The translations under genes were made by a program, and so were the position numbers. Below are positions 15,068 to 22,001 of a DNA stretch of 35,457 nt, piece after piece (the stretch's first letter is position 1; each line of letters begins with the position of its first letter). The DNA is from an uncultured Nocardioides sp. (GTDB lineage: Bacteria > Actinomycetota > Actinomycetes > Propionibacteriales > Nocardioidaceae). The DNA is taken from NCBI GenBank assembly GCA_902805885.1, contig CADCUM010000027.1, forward strand, positions 1 through 35,457. Reading direction: 5' to 3'. Below the pieces are notes generated by a model, which was not told where the DNA came from, did no database searches, and saw nothing but the letters and a program-made list of their open reading frames with translations.

Positions 15068-16335
15068 TCCTCCGCCGCGGCGGCCATCCCGGCAGCGGCC
15101 TCCTCCGGGGTGTTCTGCCCGGTGAGGACGCCCTGGAAGCCGTCGTACATCGCCTCGTTGACCTGGTCGGTCACCATCACGTCGATGTTGTGGCCGAAGT
15201 CGCCGCTCTGGCCGAGCGTCGCCGTGTCCTCCAGCACCGTGGCGAACAGCGGCGAGACGTCGAGCCCCTCGGTGTCGATCGGGACCGGCGGGATGGTGTG
15301 CAGGTTCTCCACGGTCCACTCGGCGTGCTCGGTGGAGGCCAGGAAGTCGACGAACTCGACGGCGGCCTCGGTCTTGGTCGTGCCGGCGGAGACGAACGGG
15401 CCGGACCCGAGACCGCCCGTGAAGATCCCCTCGCCGTCCGGGCCGGGGAACGGGACGTAGCCGACCTCGAAGTCGACGTTGTCGTCGATCTCGCCGACCA
15501 GCCAGCTGCCGGTCGGGATCATCGCGGCCTCACCGGAGTAGAACATCGAGATCGAGGTGTCGTAGTCCACCGAGGTCGGCGACTCGGGCAGGAAGCCCTT
15601 CTCGTCGAACTCCTTCCACAGCCCGAACGCGTCCGCCACCTCGGGCGAGTCCCACGACGACTCGCCCTCGATGATCGCGTCCATCTCGTCGGAGCCGATG
15701 TCGCTGGCCAGCGCCATGGACAGCAGGTGGCCGCCCTCCCAGCCCTCCTTGTCGGCGACCGCCATCGGGATCGTTCCGGCCTTCTTGATCTCCTCCGAGG
15801 CGGCCACGAGGTCGTCGCGGCTGGTCGGCTCGTCCAGCCCCAGCTCGGAGAACAGGTCCTTGTTGTAGAAGACGCCGATGGTCTCCATCTCGCCCGGGAC
15901 GCCGTACACCTTGCCGTCGAAGGTCACCCGCTCCTTGGCGAAGTCGTAGACCTCCCAGTCGTTCTCCTCGTACGCGTCGGTCAGGTCGTGCAGCAGGCCG
16001 GCCTCGGCGAGCGCGCCGCCGAAGCTCGGCCCGGAGCCCCAGCTGAAGACGTCGGGACCGTCCCCGGAGCGCAGCTGCGTCTGCAGGATCGTGCGCATCG
16101 TGTCGAACGGCAGCGTGCTGATCTCGACCTCGATGCCGGACTCCTCGGTGAAGGTCGCCACGTGCTCCTCGAGCGCCTTGAGCGCCTCGGCGTCCTCCTG
16201 CTCCTCGATGAGCCACTTGATCTTCTGCGGGTCGCCGCTCTCGCCGGACTCCGACGATCCCGTCGTGCCTGTGCACGCCGTCATCGTGAGGCAGGCCGCC
16301 GTCGCGGCGAGGAGCTTGAGGGTGGGCTGTCGCAT
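15064..16335 (-). CDS. Second CUT1 sugar importer, substrate-binding lipoprotein
   Basis: The product is 423 aa. The start is the ATG at 16335, with GGAG about 8 nt upstream; the open frame continues back without a credible start signal. The signal peptide MRQPTLKLLAATAACLTMTA ends at a lipobox cysteine, C21, followed by a Thr/Ser/Gly/Glu linker. Typical family 1 binding-protein features follow: IKWLIEEQEDAEALKALEEH, DGPDVFSWGSGPSFGG and VYGVPGEMETIGVFYNKDLF. The mature protein is strongly acidic (many Asp/Glu). It would catch a sugar outside the cell and pass it to the two permeases downstream. No TetR-type or Crp-type site is evident in the 224 nt between this start and the divergent SRPBCC gene. 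Confidence 0.92.
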   Translation of the reverse strand: MRQPTLKLLAATAACLTMTACTGTTGSSESGESGDPQKIKWLIEEQEDAEALKALEEHVATFTEESGIEVEISTLPFDTMRTILQTQLRSGDGPDVFSWGSGPSFGGALAEAGLLHDLTDAYEENDWEVYDFAKERVTFDGKVYGVPGEMETIGVFYNKDLFSELGLDEPTSRDDLVAASEEIKKAGTIPMAVADKEGWEGGHLLSMALASDIGSDEMDAIIEGESSWDSPEVADAFGLWKEFDEKGFLPESPTSVDYDTSISMFYSGEAAMIPTGSWLVGEIDDNVDFEVGYVPFPGPDGEGIFTGGLGSGPFVSAGTTKTEAAVEFVDFLASTEHAEWTVENLHTIPPVPIDTEGLDVSPLFATVLEDTATLGQSGDFGHNIDVMVTDQVNEAMYDGFQGVLTGQNTPEEAAAGMAAAAEE

Positions 16336-16559
16336 CGCTGGTCTCCGCTCGCCGAGCCGCAGCAGCCGGATCCGGCCGCGTGGGACCCAGTGTCCGGAGC
16401 GGCGACGCGGCGCGTCAATGCCTCCGCCCTCGCGACGACCCTCCCGGGTGGGGCGCCAGGCCCGCCTGCGGGAGGCCGTGCCCCTCGCCCGACGCCGCGT
16501 CTGCCGCCCGCGACCACGGGGTACCTGGGCCAGCACGACCCTGAGACCGAGGAGGCGGC

Positions 16560-17006
16560 GTGCCGCACATCGAGCGAACCATCACCGTGCCGGGCGGCGA
16601 CCTGGACAGCATCTGGGCCTACCTCGCGGACTTCACCACGACCGAGGAGTGGGACCCGCCGACGAGGAGCACGCGCCGCGTCCAGGGCGACGGCGGTGTC
16701 GGCACGACGTACCACAACGTCTCGACGTTCCTCGGCAAGGAGACCGAGGCCACCTACACCGTCGCGGCGCACGAGCCGCCGCGCCGCCTCGAGCTGGAGG
16801 GGGAGGCGTCGTCGATGCGTCTGCACGACACGATCACGGTCGAGCAGCAGGGCGCCGACGTGGTGGTGACCTACCGCGCCGAGTTCCACCCGCAGGGAGC
16901 CGCCAAGCTCGCGACTCCCCTGCTCCCGGCCGGGCTCAAGGTCCTGGGCGACTCGGCGGCCCAGCAGATGGAGGAGTGCCTGCGCCGGCGCTTCTCGCCG
17001 TCCTGA
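16560..17006 (+). CDS. SRPBCC-fold (polyketide cyclase/START-like) protein
   Basis: The product is 148 aa. The GTG at 16560 has GAGGAGG about 6 nt upstream. The sequence fits one SRPBCC domain: ERTITVPGGDLDSIWAYLAD at the first strand and helix, DFTTTEEWDPPTRSTRRVQG at the loop, GVGTTYHNVSTFLGKETEAT in the middle strands, and a long C-terminal helix (GLKVLGDSAAQQMEECLRRR). Such proteins bind a hydrophobic ligand in a deep cavity; the family is too broad to give a function. It lies alone between the divergent importer operon and the convergent NADH dehydrogenase gene. Confidence 0.82.
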   Translation: MPHIERTITVPGGDLDSIWAYLADFTTTEEWDPPTRSTRRVQGDGGVGTTYHNVSTFLGKETEATYTVAAHEPPRRLELEGEASSMRLHDTITVEQQGADVVVTYRAEFHPQGAAKLATPLLPAGLKVLGDSAAQQMEECLRRRFSPS

Positions 17007-17022
17007 GCACAGGACCGGACGG

Positions 17023-18513
17023 CTAGGCCCCGCTGACGCTGCTTCCGCGCTCGACCTCGGTGCGTACGCCCCGCGCGCCGCTGTCGGTGAGCTGCGCCTC
17101 GCGAGCGGCGGCCGCCTCGAGCTCCTGACGCCGGGTGTCGTCGAGCTCGACGCGGCCGGCGTCGTACTCCCCCGGGTCGGAGACGAGGTCCGCGGCACCT
17201 CCGCGCAGCCGCGCCAGAGCCGTTCGAGCGAAGATCTGCTGCTCGGTGGTCGTGCGCTCGGACCGGTCGTTGCTGACGAAGGTGACGGCCCAGCGCATCA
17301 GGGCGGAGACGCGGTTCTTGAAGCCGGTGAGGTAGACGAGGTGGACCACGAGCCACATCAGCCAGGCCATCACGCCGGTGATGCGCAGCTTGCCCACCAT
17401 CGCCACCGCACGGAACCGGCTGATGATCGCCATCGAGCCCTTGTCGAAGTACTTGAACGGCTCCTGCGGGGGCTTGCCCTCGAGGCGGTTGCGGATCTCC
17501 TTGGCGGCGTACTTGGCGCCCTGGATCGCCACCTGCGCGACGCCCGGCAGGTTGTCGAGGGCGATCATGTCGCCCACGACGAAGACCTCCGGGTGGCCCG
17601 GCAGGGTCAGGTCGGGGTTGACCGCGATCCGGCCCGCGCGGTCGAGCGGGGCCCCGGTCTGCTCCGAGAGCGTCCGGCCCAGCGGGCTGGCCTGGACCCC
17701 GGCTGCCCAGATCTTGGCCACCGAGCTGATCCGCTCGATGCGACCGTCCTTGAACTTGACCTCCAGCCCGCGCTCGTCGACGTCGGTGACCATCGCACCG
17801 AGCATGATCTCGACGCCGAGCTTCTCGAGCTCGGCATGGGTCTTGGCGCCGAGCCGCTCACCGAACGGCGGCAGCACCTGGCCCGCCGCGTCGATGAGGA
17901 TGATCCGGCTCGAGCGGGTGTCGATGGCACGGAAGTCGCGGTTGAGGGTCCGGTGGGCGAGCTCCGCGATCTGCCCGGCCATCTCCACCCCGGTGGGGCC
18001 GGCGCCGACGACGACGAACGTCAGCAGGTGCTCGACGTCGTCGCCGCGCGTCGCCCCCAGCTCGGCCATCTCGAAGGCGCCGAAGATGCGACCTCGGAGC
18101 TCGAGGGCGTCGTCGATGCTCTTCATCCCGGGCGCGAACTCGGCGAAGTGGTCGTTGCCGAAGTAGGACTGGCCGGCCCCGGCGGCGACGAGCAGGGAGT
18201 CGTAGTGGGTCACCGTCTCCCGGCCGAGGACCTGCGAGGTCACGGTGCGCGCCTGGAGGTCGACGTCGGTGACCTCGCCGAGGATGACGCGGGCGTTGTC
18301 CTGGCCGGCGAGGATCTCGCGCGTGGGAGGGGCGATCTCGCCCTCGGAGAGGATGCCGGTCGCGACCTGGTAGAGCAGCGGCTGGAAGAGGTGGTGGGTC
18401 GTCTTGGCGATCACCGTCACGTCGACGTCGGCCCGCCGGAGCGCCTTGGTGCCGAACAAGCCGCCGAAGCCGGAGCCGATGACGACCACCTTGTGCCTGG
18501 TCGTTGCGGTCAT
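17023..18513 (-). CDS. ndh: Type II NADH:quinone dehydrogenase
   Basis: The product is 496 aa. I chose the ATG at 18513 because AAGGAGA lies 5 nt upstream; 13 further codons up to 18552 have no such site. It transfers electrons from NADH to menaquinone at the inner face of the membrane without pumping protons. The FAD-binding Rossmann motif is VIGSGFGGLFG (G13-x-G15-x-x-G18), the NADH motif is VVGAGPTGVEMAG (G170-x-G172-x-x-G175), and FVVGDM is the second FAD contact. QVAIQGAKYAA matches the quinone-site AQxAxQ region. The segment around residues 385-420 (MAWLMWLVVHLVYLTGFKNR) is the membrane-attached helix, and a charged tail of about 75 residues follows. It is monocistronic and divergent from the ATPase/fluC operon. 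Confidence 0.95.
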   Translation of the reverse strand: MTATTRHKVVVIGSGFGGLFGTKALRRADVDVTVIAKTTHHLFQPLLYQVATGILSEGEIAPPTREILAGQDNARVILGEVTDVDLQARTVTSQVLGRETVTHYDSLLVAAGAGQSYFGNDHFAEFAPGMKSIDDALELRGRIFGAFEMAELGATRGDDVEHLLTFVVVGAGPTGVEMAGQIAELAHRTLNRDFRAIDTRSSRIILIDAAGQVLPPFGERLGAKTHAELEKLGVEIMLGAMVTDVDERGLEVKFKDGRIERISSVAKIWAAGVQASPLGRTLSEQTGAPLDRAGRIAVNPDLTLPGHPEVFVVGDMIALDNLPGVAQVAIQGAKYAAKEIRNRLEGKPPQEPFKYFDKGSMAIISRFRAVAMVGKLRITGVMAWLMWLVVHLVYLTGFKNRVSALMRWAVTFVSNDRSERTTTEQQIFARTALARLRGGAADLVSDPGEYDAGRVELDDTRRQELEAAAAREAQLTDSGARGVRTEVERGSSVSGA

Positions 18514-18643
18514 GCCGTCTCCTTCTGGTGGTCGGGCTGTCCTGGTACCCATTCTCCCGCCGCTCCTCCGACACGCCCAAAGCCCGCAGGCGTCTGCTTC
18601 CTCACACCTCGCCCCCGGACCCGCAACTATGTACGGTGCTGTT

Positions 18644-18668
18644 GGTTTGACTCGACGTCGAGCGGGTA
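18644..18668 (+). promoter_or_regulatory. SigB/SigF-type stress promoter
   Basis: GGTTT (18644-18648), a 15-nt spacer and GGGTA (18664-18668) match the group 3 (SigB/SigF) consensus of actinomycetes, GGTTT-N15-17-GGGTA. The expected transcription start is near 18675, about 40 nt before the GTG at 18714. The spacer contains a perfect 12-bp palindrome, CTCGACGTCGAG (18651-18662), which could bind a further regulator. The first gene downstream encodes an RsbW-like ATPase, the class of protein that controls such sigma factors. Confidence 0.62.
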
Positions 18669-18713
18669 GAGATCACCCCCTGGACTGTCCTCGTCCCCCG
18701 AAAGAAGTCCGGA

Positions 18714-19670
18714 GTGCCGCTCAGCTCGCAACTGCCCCTCGACGCATCGCCGCGCTCCGCGGCCGACGCTCGTCGCTGGGTCAGCGGGGTGTGCGAGCGA
18801 CTGGAGCGCCCCGACCTCGTGGAGTGCGCCGAGCTGGGCGTCTCCGAGCTGGTGGCCAACGCCGTCCTCCACGGCACCGAGCCCATCACGGTCCGGGTCC
18901 GGGGCACCGCCAGCCATCCGCGCATCGAGGTCCACGACGGCTCCATCGAGCCCCCGGTGCCGCCCAGCACCGGGGACTCCGACGATCCGGACGACCTGCT
19001 CACCACGTTCGGCCGCGGGCTGTCCATCGTGGCGCGGAGCGCACTCGCGTGGGGTGCCTCCATCGAGTCCGACGGCAAGGTGGTGTGGTTCGAGCCGGCG
19101 CCCCACCTGCGCGACGACGACCACGTCGAGTGGATCGTCGACCGCCTCACCGAGGCGGTCGCGGCGCCGACGCCCGTGGGCGCGGTCACCGTGCGGCTGC
19201 TCTGCGTGGACCTGGTGCTCTACAGCAGCCTGCACCTGCAGTACACCGAGCTCCGCCGTGAGCTCCGGCTGCTGTCGCTGGGTCACCAGTCCGACTACCC
19301 CCTGGCGGGCGACCTCACCGCCATGTTCCTCAGCTTCGAGCGGCAGTTCCCCGCCAGCTTCCGCGAACAGGTCGCCCGCGCCCTCGACGCCGGCGAGCGC
19401 ACGGTGGACCTCGAGTTCGCGATGGTCCCGGAGGCCTCCTCCATCTTCCTGACGATGTCCGAGATGTTCGACCTGGCCGACGCCTTCTGCCGCGCGGAGC
19501 GCCTCCTGTCGGCCGCGCGGACGCCCGCGCAGCGCGAGTTCCACTCCTGGCTGCTCGACGAGGTCGTCCGCCAGCTCGCCGGCGAGCCGGCCCTGCCGTG
19601 GGCGGGGTCGGCGAGCACCGCCGACGTCGCAGCGACGCCTCCGTCCAGCGCCTCGAGCCAGGTCGGGTGA
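18714..19670 (+). CDS. RsbW/SpoIIAB-like ATPase with extra C-terminal region
   Basis: The product is 318 aa. The GTG at 18714 has a purine-rich GAAAGAAG 10-15 nt upstream plus GGA next to it. Residues 1-130 form a HATPase_c domain of the anti-sigma kinase kind: N box ELGVSELVANAVLHG (N49), G1-like VHDGS (D75) and G2-like TFGRGLSIV (99-106). Residues about 135-318 are a helical region I do not recognise (LLCVDLVLYSSLHLQYTELR; FREQVARALDAGERTVDLEF); it has no PP2C, PAS or STAS motif. Plain RsbW proteins end after the ATPase domain, so this is a fusion. A SigB/SigF-type promoter in front and its protein class suggest a role in stress sigma control, but no sigma factor or anti-anti-sigma gene is nearby. 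Its stop overlaps the first fluC start. Confidence 0.75.
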   Translation: MPLSSQLPLDASPRSAADARRWVSGVCERLERPDLVECAELGVSELVANAVLHGTEPITVRVRGTASHPRIEVHDGSIEPPVPPSTGDSDDPDDLLTTFGRGLSIVARSALAWGASIESDGKVVWFEPAPHLRDDDHVEWIVDRLTEAVAAPTPVGAVTVRLLCVDLVLYSSLHLQYTELRRELRLLSLGHQSDYPLAGDLTAMFLSFERQFPASFREQVARALDAGERTVDLEFAMVPEASSIFLTMSEMFDLADAFCRAERLLSAARTPAQREFHSWLLDEVVRQLAGEPALPWAGSASTADVAATPPSSASSQVG

Positions 19671-20062
19671 CGCGACCCCCGCTCGCCGACCTGACGCTCG
19701 TGGCCGGCGGGTCCGCCCTGGGTGCCGTGTCCCGGTGGGGACTGAGCCTCGCCGAGCAGGGTGCCGCTCTCCCATGGGTCACCCTCACCGTCAACGTCGT
19801 CGGGGCGTTCCTGCTGGCCGCCCTCCCCCTGCTGCCCGTCGTACGACGGTCGCGCCGTCTGGCACTCGTGCTCGGTCCCGGGGTGCTCGCGGGGTTCACC
19901 ACGGTCTCGGCCTGGGCCGGGCAGGTCACCGGGCTGGCCGCAGACGGGCGTGAGGCGGTCGCCGGGGCGGACCTCGTCGGCACCCTGGCCGGCGCCCTCG
20001 TCGCCGCGCACCTCGGGCGCCGGTGGGCGGCGTCGCGCGCGGAGCCGGGGGCTCACGGATGA
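19667..20062 (+). CDS. crcB: FluC/CrcB fluoride channel subunit 1
   Basis: The product is 131 aa with four membrane segments. The GTG at 19667 overlaps the ATPase stop (GTGA). Fluc motifs are present but degenerate: GGSALGAVSRWG, WVTLTVNVVGAFLLA with the conserved Asn (N43), and VLAGFTTVSAWA in place of the usual GFCGGFTTFSTF. Fluc channels are dimers that let fluoride leave the cell. In Gram-positive bacteria two unlike genes often sit side by side and give a heterodimer, and this is probably the more divergent half. Its stop overlaps the start of the second subunit. No fluoride riboswitch is visible upstream, so expression seems tied to the ATPase gene and its stress-type promoter. Confidence 0.88.
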   Translation: MTRPPLADLTLVAGGSALGAVSRWGLSLAEQGAALPWVTLTVNVVGAFLLAALPLLPVVRRSRRLALVLGPGVLAGFTTVSAWAGQVTGLAADGREAVAGADLVGTLAGALVAAHLGRRWAASRAEPGAHG

Positions 20063-20394
20063 CGCCCCTCCTCGTGGCACTCGGCGCCGCGCTGGGAGGT
20101 GCCGTGCGCCACGCGCTCGCGACGGCGCTCGACGGCCGGTGGCCGGTGGGGACGCTGCTGGTGAACGCCGGCGGCTCGGGCCTGCTGGGGCTCACCAGCG
20201 CACTGGCTCTGGACGGGCGCGCCTGGGCGTTCGTCGCGACCGGCTTCTGCGGCGCCCTCACGACGTACTCCTCGTTCGCGGTGCAGGCCGTCGACCGGCC
20301 CCGGCGCCTCGCGACGGCGTACGTCGCCGCGACCGTCGCCGGGTCGCTGCTGCTGTGCGCCGGCGGGTGGTGGGCCGGCACCGCCGTCGCCTGA
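20059..20394 (+). CDS. crcB: FluC/CrcB fluoride channel subunit 2
   Basis: The product is 111 aa with four membrane segments. The ATG at 20059 overlaps the previous stop (ATGA). It keeps the classical motifs better than its partner: LGAALGGAVRHAL, GTLLVNAGGSGLLG with N36, and ATGFCGALTTYSSFAVQ, in which the Thr/Tyr/Ser/Phe stretch lines the fluoride path (the first Phe of the usual TTFSTF is Tyr here). It would form a dual-topology channel with the preceding gene. It is the last gene of the ATPase-fluC-fluC operon and converges on the zincin gene at 20442. Confidence 0.9.
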   Translation: MTPLLVALGAALGGAVRHALATALDGRWPVGTLLVNAGGSGLLGLTSALALDGRAWAFVATGFCGALTTYSSFAVQAVDRPRRLATAYVAATVAGSLLLCAGGWWAGTAVA

Positions 20395-20441
20395 GCGGTC
20401 CCGTCCCCGGCCGGAGGAGAGGGCTGCGGCGCCGGGCCGGA

Positions 20442-20795
20442 CTAGCCCCAGCCGAGCTCGTGGAGGCGGTCGTCGTCGAGGCCGAAGTGGTGGGCGACCT
20501 CGTGCACGACGGTGATCCGCACCTCCTCCTCCAGCTCCTCGGGCGTGTCGGCCATGTCGAGCAGCGGTCCCCGGAAGAGCAGGATGCGGTCGGGCAGCAT
20601 CCCCGAGTGGTTGGCGGGGCGCTCCGTGAGGGCGACGCCGTCGTAGAGGCCGAGCAGGTCCGGGTCGTCCGGGGGCGCCTCGGGCTCGACCAGGACCACG
20701 ACGTTGCGGACCAGCGCCGACAGCGCCTCCGGCAGCTCGTCGAGGGCGCGATCCACCAGCGCGTCGAACGCGGCTGGGTCGAGGTCCACGGGCAC
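20442..20795 (-). CDS. Minimal zincin-like metallopeptidase-family protein
   Basis: The product is 117 aa. It belongs to the small metallopeptidase-like family with a conserved zinc motif near the end: VVHEVAHHFGLDDDRLHELG, that is HExxH followed by a third acidic or histidine ligand region. The middle has NVVVLVEPEAPPDDPDLLGL and the loop GVALTERPANHSGMLPDRIL, typical of the family. No signal peptide is present. These proteins are common in actinomycetes, usually as single genes; their substrate is not established. The GTG start at 20795 lacks a ribosome-binding site but has TAGGCT 6 nt upstream, so a leaderless transcript is likely. Confidence 0.85.
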   Translation of the reverse strand: MPVDLDPAAFDALVDRALDELPEALSALVRNVVVLVEPEAPPDDPDLLGLYDGVALTERPANHSGMLPDRILLFRGPLLDMADTPEELEEEVRITVVHEVAHHFGLDDDRLHELGWG

Positions 20796-20801
20796 GGCCT
20801 C

Positions 20802-20807
20802 AGCCTA
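20802..20807 (-). promoter_or_regulatory. -10-like TAGGCT, leaderless-type start of the zincin gene
   Basis: Reading the minus strand, TAGGCT is followed by GAGGCC (6 nt) and the GTG at 20795. The hexamer and spacing are identical to those before the TetR gene on the other strand. Confidence 0.55.
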
Positions 20808-20924
20808 GGCGTGCCCCTCGACGACGGGCCGCGGGTGCTCGTCCGTTGCCGCGACCCGCCCGTGCGGTCGATTGTCCAGACCACTGAAATCGTCGGTTCG
20901 TGCGGACTCTCCACAAATGCACGA

Positions 20925-20949
20925 AGGACCGCTCACGAGGAGCGGTCCT
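20925..20949 (-). terminator. Terminator of the tRNA-Glu/tRNA-Asp unit
   Basis: AGGACCGCTC and GAGCGGTCCT form a perfect 10-bp stem around a 5-nt loop, 5 nt beyond the encoded CCA of tRNA-Asp. A short T-containing stretch follows on the minus strand. It would end the transcript of both tRNAs. Confidence 0.7.
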
Positions 20950-20954
20950 GGTCG

Positions 20955-21031
20955 TGGCGACCCCGACGGGACTCGAACCCGCGGCCTCCGCCGTGACAGG
21001 GCGGCGCGCTAACCAACTGCGCTACGGGGCC
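20955..21031 (-). tRNA. tRNA-Asp (GTC)
   Basis: The minus strand folds as a tRNA. The acceptor stem GGCCCCG pairs with CGGGGTC (one G-T), the D arm is AGCGCAGTTGGTTAGCGC, the anticodon stem CCGCC/GGCGG encloses the loop CTGTCAC with anticodon GTC, and the T arm contains GGGTTCGAGTCCC. The discriminator G is followed by an encoded CCA (20955-20957). It lies 90 nt downstream of tRNA-Glu on the same strand and the two are probably one transcript. Confidence 0.95.
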
Positions 21032-21121
21032 AGGTTTGTGCTGCTCCTTGCGGAGCGGGGGGAACTCTAACCCATGGTTCCGGGCGGCTCCCAATCGCCA
21101 CCCGTGAACCGCTTCAGGTCG

Positions 21122-21194
21122 CACCCCCAACCGGATTCGAACCGGCGCTACCGCCGTGAAAGGGCGGGGTCCTGGGCCGCTAGACGATGGGGGC
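21122..21194 (-). tRNA. tRNA-Glu (TTC)
   Basis: The acceptor stem GCCCCCA pairs with TGGGGGT (G-T at the end). The anticodon stem CCGCC/GGCGG encloses the loop CTTTCAC with anticodon TTC, and the T arm contains CCGGTTCGAATCCGG. The D arm GTCTAGCGGCCCAGGAC is of the tRNA-Glu kind. CCA is not encoded. It is transcribed toward tRNA-Asp; a TATGCT sequence about 40 nt upstream (21232-21237, minus strand) may be its -10 box. Confidence 0.95.
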
Positions 21195-21375
21195 CCGCCG
21201 CCGTCGGAACCAGCCCGCGGAGGCGTCGTACAGCATAGGGCGCGGCGCGTTCCGCCGCTCGACCTGACCGCGTCCCACGCAGGATCAGGCGCAATTGAGG
21301 CGGGGATCGGGCTCCCACCGGACGTCGGCGGAGCATCCTGTCCGGAAAAAGCACGCGTCGTGCACCATGGCCCGA

Positions 21376-21381
21376 TAGCCT
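21376..21381 (+). promoter_or_regulatory. -10-like TAGCCT before the response regulator
   Basis: TAGCCT is followed by 7 nt and the GTG at 21389. AGGGG lies only 1 nt before the GTG, too close for a normal ribosome-binding site. This is the likely promoter of the response regulator and the peptide-P450-kinase genes behind it. No convincing -35 box is seen. Confidence 0.5.
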
Positions 21382-21388
21382 CAGGGGC

Positions 21389-21787
21389 GTGAGCTCAGAC
21401 AGTGCGGCGACGTCACTCCGCTTCCTCGTGGTGGATGACAACGAGGACATCCGTGACCTCCTGGTCCGCATGGTCGAGCGCCTCGGTCACACGGCTCAGC
21501 CGGCCTCCGACGGCGTCGAGGCCGTCGAGTCCCTGGCGGTCGAGCGGTACGACTTCATGCTGCTCGACCTGACCATGCCGCGCATGAGCGGCGAGGACGT
21601 CGTCCGCTGGCTCGGCGACCACCCCGACCGGGCCGAGGGCCTGCGTGTGGTCGTGGTCAGCGCGTGGGCAGGGGACCACCGCGCCAACCTCCAGGAGCTC
21701 GGGGTGCACGCAGTGCTGCCAAAACCCCTGCGGGCTCATCAACTACGTGATCTGATTGGTGAGACGCCTTCCGACACGCGTTCGTGA
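21389..21787 (+). CDS. Single-domain response regulator (CheY-like)
   Basis: The product is 132 aa, a receiver domain and nothing else. The acidic pair D16-D17 lies in FLVVDDNED, the phospho-acceptor is D60 in LLDLTMPRMSG, the switch residue is S91 in VVVVSAWAG, and the conserved lysine is K112 in VLPKPL, so all key residues are present. With no output domain it must act by binding a partner or as a phosphate relay or sink. The histidine kinase at 23120 on the same strand is the obvious phosphodonor, with the small peptide gene and P450 lying between them. The start is GTG at leaderless spacing from TAGCCT. Confidence 0.9.
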   Translation: MSSDSAATSLRFLVVDDNEDIRDLLVRMVERLGHTAQPASDGVEAVESLAVERYDFMLLDLTMPRMSGEDVVRWLGDHPDRAEGLRVVVVSAWAGDHRANLQELGVHAVLPKPLRAHQLRDLIGETPSDTRS

Positions 21788-21836
21788 CAAGCCCCACGAA
21801 CCACGGTTGCGGCGCTGCTCGGGAGTCGTCGCACGA

Positions 21837-21862
21837 CCGTGCCGGAGCCCTGTCCGGCACGG
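21837..21862 (+). promoter_or_regulatory. Strong hairpin between response regulator and peptide gene
   Basis: CCGTGCCGGA and TCCGGCACGG form a perfect 10-bp stem with a 6-nt loop, ending 23 nt before the peptide ATG. An outer pairing, CGGTTGC (21814-21820) with GCAACCG (21862-21868), can enclose or compete with it. No T run follows. It may protect the downstream message or partly end the upstream one, so that the peptide is made in a different amount from the regulator. Confidence 0.5.
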
Positions 21863-21885
21863 CAACCGACAGGAAGGCAACACCC

Positions 21886-21972
21886 ATGAGGAACCTGATC
21901 CAGAAGCGTCGCGCCGCGAAGCGCGTCATGGCCCAGATGCCCTACATGTGGCGCCCCGCGCCGCCGCGCTGA
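21886..21972 (+). CDS. 28-aa peptide, candidate RiPP precursor for the adjacent P450
   Basis: The gene has an AGGAAGG ribosome-binding site about 8 nt before its ATG and stops 29 nt before the P450 start. The product begins MRNLIQKRRAAKR, a basic, probably helical stretch, and continues VMAQMPYMWRPAPPR. The aromatic pair Y20-x-W22 follows a proline and is the only place with aromatic residues. In biarylitide-type pathways a very short gene directly upstream of a P450 encodes the substrate, and the P450 joins Tyr to an aromatic residue two positions on (Y-x-H or Y-x-Y). The spacing here is the same with Trp. On that reading, residues 1-18 are a leader, 19-22 or so the core, and RPAPPR a tail. 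No protease or exporter is encoded nearby. Alternatives are a small regulator or a partner of the P450. Confidence 0.65.
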   Translation: MRNLIQKRRAAKRVMAQMPYMWRPAPPR

Positions 21973-22001
21973 ACGGTTCCAGACCCGGACCCAGGTGTCC
22001 G

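Noticed and set aside
18535..18560. GGGTAC on the minus strand before ndh as a stress promoter
   Set aside because: No GTTT-type -35 element lies 14-17 nt upstream of it.
19667..20394. Fluoride riboswitch for the fluC pair
   Set aside because: The first fluC start overlaps the ATPase stop, so there is no untranslated leader, and the leader before the ATPase gene does not show the crcB-motif layout.
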